Shown: positions 44,701 through 55,089 of the stretch, in pieces | How the letters are laid out: the number at the start of each line of letters is the position of its first letter | Numbering within the stretch: the stretch's first letter is position 1 | Assembly: GCF_016808095.1 (NCBI RefSeq) | Contig: NC_068979.1 | Coordinates: 15,357,001-15,421,000 of the forward strand | Length of the DNA: 64,000 nucleotides | Direction: 5' to 3' | Origin: Vigna angularis | Lineage: Eukaryota > Streptophyta > Magnoliopsida > Fabales > Fabaceae | Translations under genes and position numbers: made by a program | The notes under the pieces: generated by a model | What the model was told of the DNA's origin: nothing | What the model saw: the letters and a program-made list of their open reading frames with translations, nothing else | Database searches by the model: none

Positions 44701-45354
44701 TAGATATTAGGATATAGTAAGTTCTAAGTTTATGTTTCTAAGTTGTTTGATGCTTTTCTACATTATTATTCGTTTAACTTTGTACATTACATTGATTTAT
44801 GCTTCAAACTTGATTTATGATTATAATTGGATTGATTTATGCTTATAAGAAGTTGATTTATGATTCAGTTGAATGTATTTATGTTTTATTATAATTTTCA
44901 TTCAAAATATACGTTTCTGGATTATTCTGGACTGTTCTGGCTGTAAATATATATATGCAGGTTTGTTTCTGTTGATGGGAATGTTGTAGAAACAGACCTC
45001 ATTTTTTTTTAAAAAAACAAGGATATATGCCTCAGTTCATGTCAAAATAGAGGTAGAAAAGCACCTTACAATCTCGGTTATGACCACACCAGAAGCAGAA
45101 AGTTTTGCGGAAAAAAAAAACTCTACCGCCTCGATTCCCCTAAACCGAGGCATATAGTCCTTCGAAAAAAAAAATCAAAAACTCTACTGCTTCGGTTATG
45201 GTTAAACCGATGCCAAATCCTCTACCTTAATGACTCGGTTCACACCCGAGGCCAAAAGTAGTACACTTTTTGCCTCGCCTGAATATGCCTCGGTTCGAGA
45301 ACCGCAACCTATAAGGAAAAACAACCGCTGTCGTTTCGCCTGACTGTACTAGTG
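44701..45354 (+). repeat. CACTA 3' subterminal region and terminus
   Basis: From about 45020 on, CCTCGGTT or its complement AACCGAGG recurs in both directions (45072, 45132, 45157, 45185, 45211, 45233, 45251, 45286, 45294), often as small inverted pairs. This is the arrangement of transposase-binding subterminal repeats in CACTA elements. The terminus is TAGTG at 45350-45354. Confidence 0.75.
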
Positions 45355-46943
45355 ATACAATACACATGCTTGCACACATGCATACATGAACCCACACATG
45401 CTTTCATGCATACATGCATACATTCACACAAGCATACATGCATAGATGCAGTCATGCACACATGCATACCTACATACGTACATATACACATGCAATCATA
45501 TGCATGCGCACATGGATACATGCAAACATGCACATATGCATACATTCATACATGCAACAATGCACATATGCACATATGCACATATGACAACATGCACCCA
45601 TGCGCACATGCATACATGCACACACGCATAAATCCACACATGCATACATGCACACACGCATAAATCCACACATGCATACATGAACACATGCACACACGTA
45701 CAATGCACACACGATTACTTGCACATGCAAACGCACACATGCATACAAGCACACATTCACACATGCATACAACCATACATGCACATATAAATACATGCAT
45801 ACATGCATACATACATATGCATATTAATACACACGCTGGCACACATGCATAGATGAACCCACACATGCTTACCTGTATACATACATAGATGCAGACATGC
45901 TAGTACACATAGATGCATAGATGTACACATGCATAACTGCATACGTACATATGCACATGCATACACATGCATGCACACATGCATACATGCAAACATGCAG
46001 ATATGCATACATTCATACATGCAACGATACATACATGAAGACATGCACAAATGCACAAATACAAAGATGTATACGTGCACACATGTACACATCCACACAT
46101 GCATACAAGGACACATGAACACATGCACACACGCTCACATGTACACATGCATACAAGCACATGCATACGTTTATTCATGCACACATTCAAACATGTGTAC
46201 ACATTCATACATAAACACATGCAAACATGCACCAATGAACACTTGCACCCGTGCACACATGGCCATATGCACACACGCTCACAGGTACATACACATGCAT
46301 GCGCACATGCATACATGCAAACATGCAGATATGCATACATTCATACATGCAACCATACATACATGAAGACAAGAACAAATGCACAAATACAAAGATGTAT
46401 ACGTGCACACATGTAGACATCCAGACATGCACACATGAACACATGAACACATGCACACACGCTCACATGCACACACGCTCACATGTACATACATGCATAC
46501 ATGCATAGATGCACATATGCATAGATGTATACATGCACACATGTACACATGCACACATGCATAGATGCACACATGCACTCAAGCATAATTGCACATATGC
46601 ATACATGCATACATGCATACATGCAAATGCATACACATCCATGCATACGTGCACGTATGCATACATGCACATGCACACATGCACCTATTCACACATGCAT
46701 ACATCCACACATGCATAAATGCACATTGGCATAAATCCACACATGCCCACATGGACACATGCACCCATGCACACTTGCATACATCCACACACGCATAAAT
46801 CTACACATGCATACATCTACACATGCACACATACACAGTCGCATACACGCACACACGCTTACATGCAAATGTAAACGCAGAGATGCAAACAAGTACACAT
46901 GCACACATGCATACATGCACATGCATACATGCACACATGCATA
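45355..46943. repeat. CATGCATACATG satellite, block 1 (1.6 kb)
   Basis: Degenerate tandem array of 4-12 bp words (ACATGCATAC, ATGCACAC, ATGCATAG). Purines and pyrimidines alternate over long runs (for example at 45600-45630), the best known Z-DNA-forming pattern. Weak higher-order copies of a few hundred bp exist: 45363-45620 resembles 59580-59820. Absence of stops gives long Met/His/Cys/Thr ORFs in several frames, none credible. Confidence 0.9.
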
Positions 46944-47343
46944 CATGCTTGTGATTGTTTTGATTGTGGTAAAATGAAAGGCAAAGTTGATTCATGTGAC
47001 ATTGTGATAGTGGAGTGAATGAGCGAAACACTACACCTCTTATACACTTGTGTGTTTAGTGAAACACTTTATCTAAGTGAGGAAATATTCCATAAGCACA
47101 TGAACATCCATGCTTAATTGATTGATCATTCATGAAAAATAGCATTTGTTGGAATTTAAATGACTTTGTGAACACTAAAGCATGTGCACATCTTGATTGA
47201 ACTCTTGGTCATAAGTTTGAGTGAAGTTGTTACTTATCTTGAAAAAGAGGATTTTTGAATGAGTGAACTATCATATGAATTGGTTGGAGATTGAGTTACA
47301 TCTTGTTTGCTTGAGGACAAGCAAAGTTCTAAGTTTGGGGTTG
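46944..47343 (+). repeat. Truncated interior tail of an element B copy
   Basis: Matches 54690-55089 with about one difference, and ends in the polypurine tract CTAAGTTTGGGGTTG. It starts at CATGCTTGTGATTG; CATGC(T) is shared with the satellite. So the LTR at 47344 is also the 3' LTR of an upstream copy now cut by the satellite. Confidence 0.85.
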
Positions 47344-48657
47344 TGATAACAGTTGAAAAACTGTTATTTTCATGCTTAAAATTGATACTAAAAGCAACCT
47401 TTAGACTTAGAAACTAGCTTGAAATCAATGCTTTTATCTTTATTTTCAGAAATAAGAGAGCTGGACAGGTTTATGCTTGATTTGAGTGTTTTTGTGCAGG
47501 TTTTAAGGTGAATTTAGTGAAAAGAGTGAAGAAGGAGAGAAGTGACATTAGAAAAGACAAGAAAGAGTGCAAAACGAGAAGTCGAAGGCACCGCTCAGCG
47601 GTAATTTACCGCTGAGCGGCACTCAGGAGATTGCGGGAGTCACGCTGAGGGGCAAACTGGCCGCTGAGGGGAAGAAAAGGCACGCGCAGTCACCGCTGAG
47701 CGGTATTTACCGCTGAGCGGCACTTTTTGGGCTTGGGCTTTTGTAATCTTTTGTAACTCTAGATTAGTATATAAGGGCTTGCACGTCCTAGGGTTTAGTA
47801 TCTTTGGCAGAAACGAAGCAAACACTCTCTCTTCCACCCCTTTGAAGGAGGATCTTGGATGCTCAGGCTACCTCTTCACCTTTTTAGGGTTTATTCTTTC
47901 ATTCTTTCATTGTTCATCTAGGTTCACCATGAATATGGTGAACTAAACCTTGTATGTTTGTTGGGGAATCAATGTAATCTCTTGAAGCTCTCATATATGG
48001 AATTTATGCTTGCATCTTAATCTAAGACTTATGCTTTCTTTCATCATTAGTTAGGGTTTTTCCTCTTTGCTCAATGCTTGCATTGTTTAACTCATTCTAT
48101 TGCATGATTATTGGTTTTGTCGATACGGACACGTACGGGGAAGTCTAGATCCGGGGAATTTCTCCCAATATTATACTGACAATATTATATTGGTTGTCGT
48201 TAAGCTCCTGCACTCATGAACTAATCATTAGGAATGCTAGGAATTGTATGAACTATTTGATTAGGGAGAAGCCATCTAGAATGGTACTTTAGAGAGTGGC
48301 ATTAACAATGATGATTTGAATGTTGAATTCCTAAAATGTATGAGAGTGGATGAGATGAAATTGACCCCCAACAACATATTCATTCATATAATCCATTGAA
48401 AGTGTTTATCTTTTGTCTTTGCCATTGATCAATTCATGCATACATGTTTAGTTTTTAGTCTTGCATATAAAATCCAATTATTTCGTCCTTAAGTCTTAGC
48501 TAATCAACAAACCACACAACTAAACTAGGCCGTGAGTCCTTTGGGAAGAACGATACTTGGTCTTACCAAGTTTATTACTTGAACGATTCGGTCATACTTG
48601 CCGATTGTGAAACAAGTTTGTGACATCATATTTTGGTGCTTACAAATTTGTCTATCA
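47344..48657 (+). repeat. 5' LTR of element B
   Basis: TGATAACAG...GTCTATCA. Palindromes CCGCTCAGCGG/CCGCTGAGCGG at 47590-47720, TATA box TATATAA at 47768-47774, satellite-core motif CATGCATACATG at 48435-48446. A short duplication (AATATTATACTGACAATATTAT) near 48166 (22-base span, abbreviated in reading) is not in element A. Confidence 0.92.
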
Positions 48658-48663
48658 AGTTTT

Positions 48664-48681
48664 TGGCGCCGTTGCCGGGGA
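48664..48681 (+). other. Primer-binding site, tRNA-Asp
   Basis: TGGCGCCGTTGCCGGGGA, six bases after the LTR, is an 18-base complement of the plant tRNA-Asp 3' end including CCA. This is the usual Athila primer. It is lost in element A. Confidence 0.92.
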
Positions 48682-49002
48682 CTCGTGGTTTAACTGGTTA
48701 ATTTGTGTGATTATTGATTATCTTTGACTTTTTGAATTTCTGTTTTTATTTTTTTGTTTTTATTTGATTTTATCTTTTAGGTTAGGTTAGATTTTATTTT
48801 ATTTTATTTTATCTTTTTAGGTTAGGTTAGATTTTATTCTATCTTTTAGATTAGATTAGATTTTATATTTTTTTTAGATTAGGTTTTATTTTATTTTATC
48901 TATCTGTTTCTATCTTCTAAATCTTTCTATCTTCTGAATTTATATCTTCTTCTATATCTTTTTGTGCTAACAAATCTTTTCTAGGGTTTTGTTTTCTTGT
49001 GT
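48682..49002 (+). other. Element B 5' leader
   Basis: 321 bp, T-rich, with repeated TTTTAGGTTAGGTTAGATTTTA-like blocks. A TTTTCTTGTGTATGCAG at the end looks like a splice acceptor overlapping the gag start codon. No coding signal. Confidence 0.55.
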
Positions 49003-51417
49003 ATGCAGGAAGCAATTCGGACTAGAAGCAAGAAAACAACAGAACCACTCTTTGAAGGGCTAGACGAGAGTAGAAGGAGGAGAAGAATCAGAACGTCCAG
49101 AGAACTTTTCCCTTCTCCAGAAACTCTCCTCCAAACATCACCACAAGGTTCTGTTCACAGCACAAGAAGTATGGAGAATAACAATGCTAGAAGAACTCTT
49201 GCAGATTACACCAATCTTGCTGGACCTCAACACTTTAACAGCATAGCTAGACCTAGAGTCAATGCAGCCAACATGGAGGTCAAGCCAGCATTAATTCAAC
49301 TGGTGAAGAGTAATCAATTTAATGGGTTATCTCATGAAAGCCCATATGAGCACCTTACAACTTTCAATGAGATCTGCAACACGGTCAAGATTAATGGGGT
49401 GCCAGACGAAGCTATCAAACTTAGCTTGTTTCCCTTCTCATTGGGGGGCAATGCTAAGCTTTGGTTAAACTCTTTTCCAGAAGAAAGTTTCACAGAGTGG
49501 GAAGCAGTGGTCACAAAATTTCTAAACAAGTACTTTCCACAATCAAAGGTGACCAAAGGAAAGCAAGAGATTTCGTCATTCAAGCAGGGCATGGAGGAGT
49601 CACTTGGACATGCATGGGACAGGTATAAAAGCTTGTTACGCAAAACTCCCACGCATGGTTTCGAAGATCAAGAAGTAGTCCTAACTTTCCTTGGAGGGCT
49701 TGGTTCACAAACCAAGATGATGCTGGATGCCTCAGCTGGAGGCAATATCAAATGGAAGACTCCAGAGGAAGCAACTGACATTATTGAAAATATGGCTACA
49801 AGTGACAATGAGCTACACAGTGAGAGAGGAGCCCCTACGCAACAAAGAGGGGTTCTGCAATTACAAACCCATGATGCCTTGCTAGCTCAGAACAAAATTT
49901 TAACTCAACAGCTGGAGACTCTGACTAAAACTCTTGCACAATTACCTAAAGAGTTGAAATCTGCTGCACAGGTACAAACCCAGTTATGCGAACTATGTGG
50001 AGGTGACCATATCAATGGTCAATGTGCGTTGCCAGTGGAAGCCGTGGAGGATGTTAATTTCATGGCTAATCAGTTTCCATACCGCCAAGGGAATTACAAT
50101 CAAGGGTGGAAACCACATCCAAGCATTGGCCAAGGACAAACTGGGCAGTCGAATCAATATAACAAGCAGCAGCAGCAACCAACCTTGTGGCAACAATTAT
50201 CTGCGCTTAATGAAAGGCAAACAAGGTTGGAAGAAACTCTTAATCAATTTATACAGAAAACTGAATCTTCTCAAAAGAGCACTGAAGCTGCGATAAAGAA
50301 TTGGGAGATTCAAATGGGTCAGATTATCAAGCGATTGGAAGAAAGACCCGACAGAAATTTTGGGGCTAATACTGAAGTTAACCCCAGAGAAGAGTGCAAA
50401 GTGGTTGAGAGTGTTGATGATGAGAAAGTTGAGTTAGATACAGAACAAAGAAAAGACGCAGAAGAGAGCAAAAGCACTTTTCCTTTCCATCAAGACTTCA
50501 CAGAATTATTCAAAATGGTGGATAATGATGCACCTTGGGAACAGATTTTACAACAGATTACGGTTTACACTAAATCTAATGAAGAAATCTCTACAAAGAA
50601 AAGACGTAGAGATGATGAGGCAAAGGAGTGTATAACTGTTAAGCAAGAGTCATTCCCCCCTAAAGCACCAGATCCAGGTAGTTTTTCTATCCCTTGCACT
50701 ATAGGGAAGAAACAGGTGAAGAAAGCTCTCCTTGATTTAGGTTCAAGTGTTAACTTGATACCTTATTCGTTACTGGAGCAAATTGGCAATGTTAAAGTGA
50801 AACCTGTAAAGGTTAATCTAGTAATGGCCGATGGATCTTCAAAGGAGCCATGTGGGATTGCTGAGGATATTATAGTTTGTGTTGGCAAACTCCAGTTTTT
50901 AGCAGACTTTGTGGTGATGAAGATGGAGACCGAGAAGATACCTATCATACTTGGAAGACCGTTTATGAAAACGGCCAGGGCCATCATTGATGTACATGAA
51001 GGTATAGTGGTGCTCCAAGACAGAGAGGAGAGAGTGGTGGTGGATGTCTTCAAAGATGAAACACAAGCAAAGGAGGAAGAGGCTAGTTATAAAGCTGCAT
51101 TTCAAGATGCACCCATGACTAGAAGTCAAGATGAAAATCTTGAGGTATCAGGTAACCATTGTTTGTTGTTTCAGGTACCCAAGGATGAAGAAGAAACTGG
51201 AAAAGGAGAAGAGATTCCTAGGGACTGGAAGAAGAGAGAACTCCAACTTGGCACACCTGTGAGACTCAAGAACAAGTTGTGGGTTGTGAAGGGCTTCAAA
51301 GAAAAGGAGATGATAGAGATAGAGTCTCCACATTCTAGGAGAACCAAAACAGTCCAAAGGAAGCAGTTGAGAAGTTGGTGGAAAGACTACATCAACTATA
51401 CAGAAGATGGAACATGA
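49003..51417 (+). CDS. gag-pro: Gag-protease polyprotein of element B, intact
   Basis: 804 codons from ATG at 49003 (the frame is open a little further upstream, without an ATG). An Arg/Lys-rich N-terminus is followed by the gag domain at about residues 95-270 (QFNGLSHESPYEHLTTF, LFPFSLGGNAKLWLNSFP, FLNKYFPQSK). Then come a zinc-knuckle-like CELCGGDHINGQC (CX2CX3HX4C), a Gln-rich region, and a retroviral-type aspartic protease with LLDLGSSVNLIP (Asp about residue 578) and IILGRPFMKTARAIID. The last ~90 residues (PVRLKNKLWVVKGF) may be the tail of a deleted integrase. It would form particles and cleave itself; the missing enzymes must come in trans. Downstream the stop is followed directly by the structured RNA region. 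Confidence 0.88.
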   Translation: MQEAIRTRSKKTTEPLFEGLDESRRRRRIRTSRELFPSPETLLQTSPQGSVHSTRSMENNNARRTLADYTNLAGPQHFNSIARPRVNAANMEVKPALIQLVKSNQFNGLSHESPYEHLTTFNEICNTVKINGVPDEAIKLSLFPFSLGGNAKLWLNSFPEESFTEWEAVVTKFLNKYFPQSKVTKGKQEISSFKQGMEESLGHAWDRYKSLLRKTPTHGFEDQEVVLTFLGGLGSQTKMMLDASAGGNIKWKTPEEATDIIENMATSDNELHSERGAPTQQRGVLQLQTHDALLAQNKILTQQLETLTKTLAQLPKELKSAAQVQTQLCELCGGDHINGQCALPVEAVEDVNFMANQFPYRQGNYNQGWKPHPSIGQGQTGQSNQYNKQQQQPTLWQQLSALNERQTRLEETLNQFIQKTESSQKSTEAAIKNWEIQMGQIIKRLEERPDRNFGANTEVNPREECKVVESVDDEKVELDTEQRKDAEESKSTFPFHQDFTELFKMVDNDAPWEQILQQITVYTKSNEEISTKKRRRDDEAKECITVKQESFPPKAPDPGSFSIPCTIGKKQVKKALLDLGSSVNLIPYSLLEQIGNVKVKPVKVNLVMADGSSKEPCGIAEDIIVCVGKLQFLADFVVMKMETEKIPIILGRPFMKTARAIIDVHEGIVVLQDREERVVVDVFKDETQAKEEEASYKAAFQDAPMTRSQDENLEVSGNHCLLFQVPKDEEETGKGEEIPRDWKKRELQLGTPVRLKNKLWVVKGFKEKEMIEIESPHSRRTKTVQRKQLRSWWKDYINYTEDGT

Positions 51418-51423
51418 ACTTTA

Positions 51424-51745
51424 TTGGGTCAAGCTAATGACGTTAAAAGAGCGCTTGCTGGGAGGCAACCCAGTGATTGAAAAACTTTTAATTTTGATTT
51501 GGTTTAATTTGTGAACATTATTCTGTAAATATTTTGTTGAATTTAGCATCTACTGAAGGATGCTAGGTGGTTAAGTATCTACTGAAGGATACAATGTTGT
51601 AACACCTACTGATGGGTGTTGGTAAGAAATTTTGCACCTACTGATGGGTGCTGGTAAGTTTGAAACACCTACTGATGGGTGTTGGTGGATTTTGGGTCAG
51701 GCTCGTGACGTTAAACAAGCGCTACCTGGGAGGCAACCCAGTTGA
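51424..51745 (+). other. Structured RNA region of element B
   Basis: Same plan as in element A. GGGAGGCAACCC hairpins at 51458-51473 and 51726-51741 bracket five hairpins with loop TACTGAAG or TACTGATG: 51544-51565 (TAGCATC/GATGCTA), 51575-51592 (GTATC/GATAC), 51601-51620 and 51664-51683 (AACACC/GGTGTT), 51634-51651 (GCACC/GGTGC). Against element A, hairpin 2 changes a C-G pair to T-A on both arms, and hairpin 4 turns a G-U pair into G-C. Loops stay the same. Confidence 0.78.
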
Positions 51746-51869
51746 TTGATTGTTTTTGTTTATTTATTTTTAGTTAGGATTTGCATAAGCATTTTTAACA
51801 TTGAATTGCAGGGAACCTATGAGGGACATGTAGGGAAGGCACGTAGGTCAAGAAAAGAAGGAGAAGGGC

Positions 51870-52010
51870 ACATCACGAAAGTGCCGCTGAGCGGCAATTA
51901 CCGCTGAGCGGTATTATCGCAGATGGGCTTAAGTTCCCCTTAGCGGAACCCGAGCCCATTGGGGTATTTTTAAACCCTAAGCTGCGCGTTTTTACATTCT
52001 TTCAAGCCCT
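51870..52010 (+). promoter_or_regulatory. Probable internal promoter region for ORF2 of element B
   Basis: CCGCTGAGCGG pair at about 51883-51909, then TATTTTTAAA near 51965 and AAACCCTAAGCTGCGC. Same order as in the LTR U3 and as in element A. Inferred. Confidence 0.4.
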
Positions 52011-52187
52011 TCTCTGCACAAACACTTCCACATATCTTCTCTTAGGTTTTGCACATCTTTTTACTCTTCCCTCTTTAGAAAATCTCTCTTTCACTCACTT
52101 TTTCACTAGTGTGCCATCAAAGTTTGGGGTTGGAAGAGAGCATTCTAGTTTGGAAGCATTCTCATATCATCTAGCATCTCCACCCAA

Positions 52188-52595
52188 GTAAGTAAAATGC
52201 ATTTGGTTCATTCTAGGGTTCTTGAATTTGAATGTGGTTGTCAAAGCATGAATAGTTAGGGATTTTGATTTCTATGCATGATTTGATGATATACTTGATA
52301 TTTGAACCGATTAAACTGCTTGATTATGAACTGGAAAACTGAAAATTGCATTTGGGTGGAGTTAGGACAGTTTTAAAACGAGATTTGCAAAAATCTGCAG
52401 GTCACCGCTGAGCGGCATTTACCGCTGAGCGGCACTCTGCCAGATTTGGTTTTTCTGGTTTTGCGTGTGATACTGGTGGCGCTGAGGGGAAATTCTGGCC
52501 CTCAGCGGTGGTTTAGCTTCGAAAGGAGTTGTGTTCTGTGTTTTACTAATGATTAACATCATGTTCTGTGGTTTTGGTTTGTGTTTTGAATGCAG
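52188..52595 (+). other. Predicted 5' UTR intron of ORF2, element B
   Basis: Donor CCCAA/GTAAGTA, acceptor TTTTGAATGCAG. 408 bp, ending two bases before the ORF2 ATG. It contains more palindrome pieces (CCGCTGAGCGG near 52404 and 52421; GCGCTGAGGGG and CCCTCAGCGG near 52479-52508). Confidence 0.5.
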
Positions 52596-52597
52596 GA

Positions 52598-53812
52598 ATG
52601 GCATCCTCTTCAGGAAAGAGATTGAAAACCATGGCAACCAAGAGAAAGGAAAAGGAACCAGAGCAGCCCCATAATGGCAGGTTCCTCTCTAGGAAACATG
52701 AGAAGCACTTTAGGGTGGTTCAGGACAGAAGACTTCTAATGGAGAGAAAGGTTGGAATGATACCTAACTTAGCTCCTCAATTTGGAGAGCAAGTGTTAGG
52801 GAATGATTGGGGAAAGCTAGCCACTTATCCAGCACCTGCCAACATAGTTGTGGTCAAGGAATTCTACACCAATGCAAAGAAGATTGGTGGTCATCCAGCT
52901 GAGCATTATTTGGGCTATGTCAGAGGCCATGCTATCAGGTTTGATCCTGAATCTATCAACAACTTCCTGGATACTGTGTGGGCTGGTGAGCAATGTCAGT
53001 TTGCTCTTAGCATGGAGGAAGGTGCTGACTTTGAGGATGTTGAGAGAGTACTGTGTATACCTGGAGGACACTTCCAAAGGAATAGATCTGGCGCGGTGGT
53101 TAACATTAGGAGGACAGATTTGACTCCTCTTGCAAAGTATTGGATGGCATTTTCTCATGCCAACATCCAGCCATGTTCACATGTGTCAGATATTACTCTC
53201 AGCAGGGCACTATTCATCTACTGTGCTATCAGAAACTTGAATGTCAATATTGGGCAGGTGATAGCTGATGAGATCAGTGTGTGTGCTAACACCTCAAACA
53301 ACAAAGCACCACTGGGACATCCTTCTTTGATCACTCACCTTTGCAAACAAGCTGGGGTGGATACTTCTGTTCCACCATTTGAGAGGCCAAGAAAAGCTAT
53401 AGATGAGGCCTATTACAGACAGTACTGTGGAGGTGAGGAGGCAGCTCAGCCAGTTCCACCACGCCAGGCTCGTAGAGGGCCAGCACAGAGCCGGACATCT
53501 GCGGATACACATGAAGCAGAACCATTTCAGATGAGAGACATGTATATGTCTCTTATAGGTGCTCAGTTGCAGTCCATCCATAGAGGGCAGGTGGCCACGG
53601 CCGAGATGATAGTGGGGATGTATGATACCCCTCCAGCACACAGGTGGACTATGGATGAATTCCATAATGTGGTAGCTTGGCCAGAAGAACCATTGCATGA
53701 AGGAGCTGAAGCTTCAGCTAGAGATATGGAAGAAGATGAAGATGAGGAGGAGGATGCATTTGATGAAGATGAAGATGAGGAGGAAGAGGAAGATACAGAG
53801 AGCTCAGACTGA
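52598..53812 (+). CDS. ORF2 of element B: putative plant transposon protein domain, intact
   Basis: 404 codons. ATG at 52598 lies just after the predicted intron; an upstream in-frame ATG-less extension is ignored. Basic N-terminus (KRLKTMATKRKEKE, a possible nuclear signal). Then a globular domain at about residues 45-270 (GNDWGKLATYPAPANI, YLGYVRGHAIRFDPESI, SHVSDITLSRALFIYCAI, PSLITHLCKQAGVD), a linker, and an acidic tail of about 40 residues (mostly Glu/Asp). I recognise the domain as that labelled 'putative plant transposon protein' in Pfam. Its activity is unknown to me. It occupies the place where Athila elements can carry an env-like ORF. The survival of an open frame in a pol-less element suggests it matters to the element. 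Confidence 0.85.
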   Translation: MASSSGKRLKTMATKRKEKEPEQPHNGRFLSRKHEKHFRVVQDRRLLMERKVGMIPNLAPQFGEQVLGNDWGKLATYPAPANIVVVKEFYTNAKKIGGHPAEHYLGYVRGHAIRFDPESINNFLDTVWAGEQCQFALSMEEGADFEDVERVLCIPGGHFQRNRSGAVVNIRRTDLTPLAKYWMAFSHANIQPCSHVSDITLSRALFIYCAIRNLNVNIGQVIADEISVCANTSNNKAPLGHPSLITHLCKQAGVDTSVPPFERPRKAIDEAYYRQYCGGEEAAQPVPPRQARRGPAQSRTSADTHEAEPFQMRDMYMSLIGAQLQSIHRGQVATAEMIVGMYDTPPAHRWTMDEFHNVVAWPEEPLHEGAEASARDMEEDEDEEEDAFDEDEDEEEEEDTESSD

Positions 53813-53823
53813 TGAGGAGCTGA

Positions 53824-53849
53824 GATAGCATTTACTGATGAATGCTATC
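53824..53849 (+). other. Constant-loop hairpin after ORF2, element B
   Basis: GATAGCATT-TACTGATG-AATGCTATC, 12 bases after the ORF2 stop codon; identical to 5711-5736. Confidence 0.75.
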
Positions 53850-54035
53850 AAATGATTATGCTTTTGTGGTTTAAGTTTTCTGAACTCATTTGTTTTTGTT
53901 TTTAGATTAGGGTTTGATGTACTCTTTTGAAAACCTGGTTTGTGTGATGGTTTGCTATTAACTGTGATTGTGTGATAAGTACTACTTGATGATGTTTAGT
54001 GATTGATTGATGTTGAGATAGATGTGCACATTAAA

Positions 54036-54230
54036 ATGCTTATACAGGTGATTCACAAGCTTTGTGAACAAATGCATGAAATTATGATTGTGGTTGTGAG
54101 ATTAAGCAGGATGTGTATGTCAAATGTGAATGAGCTTATATGTGAGGTTTTGAGCTCCAGAGTTTTTGGTATAATTGAATGCTACTACTTTGAAAGCATG
54201 AATGATTTTGCCCAGGTTTTCTATGATTGA
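54036..54230 (+). CDS. Hypothetical small ORF of element B
   Basis: 64 codons, MLIQVIHKLCEQMHE to NDFAQVFYD. Counterpart of 5919-6113 and 62415-62627. Hydrophobic centre (IMIVVVRL). Conservation is not clearly above that of the surrounding UTR. Confidence 0.25.
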   Translation: MLIQVIHKLCEQMHEIMIVVVRLSRMCMSNVNELICEVLSSRVFGIIECYYFESMNDFAQVFYD

Positions 54231-55089
54231 ATCAATTGCTTGTTTTGCATCATGTGATCAAGGCCATTTGTTGGAACCTTTTTATTGGCCAAATTCATAA
54301 AGTTAGCTTACTAAAAGAGAACACTTTGTGTTCTATCCTTTGAACCCTTAGCCTTGAACATACACTTGAAACCTTTGATTGAAAATCTTTACCTTGAGTT
54401 AAGTAGAAGATCTTATGTGGTATTGTTAAATGTTCAAGTTTGGGGTTATTGGGAAAACATAAAAAGCATTGAGCTAAGAGCTAAAAAGTAAGAATATGCA
54501 AAGAAAAAGAAAAGAAAAGAAAAAGAAGTAAAGCTCAATGCAGTTGCAATTGTAAAAGGCAAGTTGGGAATGAATAAGATGATTGTGTTGTTATGATTCT
54601 CTTGACTCAAGGATTTTGTGATCCAGAAAAACCAATTTTCTTGTTAGCCCAGCCACATTATAAGCCAGTGAAAAGTCCTTTTGATGATGCATGCTTGTGA
54701 TTGTTTTGATTGTGGTAAAATGAAAGGCAAAGTTGATTCATGTGACATTGTGATAATGGAGTGAATGAGCGAAACACTACACCTCTTATACACTTGTGTG
54801 TTTAGTGAAACACTTTATCTAAGTGAGGAAATATTCCATAAGCACATGAACATCCATGCTTAATTGATTGATCATTCATGAAAAATAGCATTTGTTGGAA
54901 TTTAAATGACTTTGTGAACACTAAAGCATGTGCACATCTTGATTGAACTCTTGGTCATAAGTTTGAGTGAAGTTGTTACTTATCTTGAAAAAGAGGATTT
55001 TTGAATGAGTGAACTATCATATGAATTGGTTGGAGATTGAGTTACATCTTGTTTGCTTGAGGACAAGCAAAGTTCTAAGTTTGGGGTTG
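54231..55089 (+). other. 3' UTR and polypurine tract of element B
   Basis: No gene seen. An internal tract-like motif CAAGTTTGGGGTTATT lies at about 54436. The true tract CTAAGTTTGGGGTTG abuts the LTR at 55089. Confidence 0.65.

Larger units (their letters stand above)
40918..45354 (+). mobile_element. CACTA (En/Spm) transposon, right part
   Basis: Continues the transposase fragment at 12869-12979. Order on the plus strand: transposase C-terminus with DUF4216, a second multi-exon gene (plant transposase PF03004-type region plus Ulp1-like protease), a subterminal repeat region and the terminus CTGTACTAGTG at 45354, i.e. CACTA read on the other strand. The 5' end lies outside the window. The 3' end abuts satellite DNA, so the CACTA probably inserted next to or into the satellite. 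All genes are broken. Confidence 0.85.

Noticed and set aside
45309..46978. Many long overlapping ORFs rich in Met, His, Cys and Thr on both strands
   Set aside because: They arise because the CATGCA-type satellite lacks stop codons in several frames. No domain, no start context, all frames equal.
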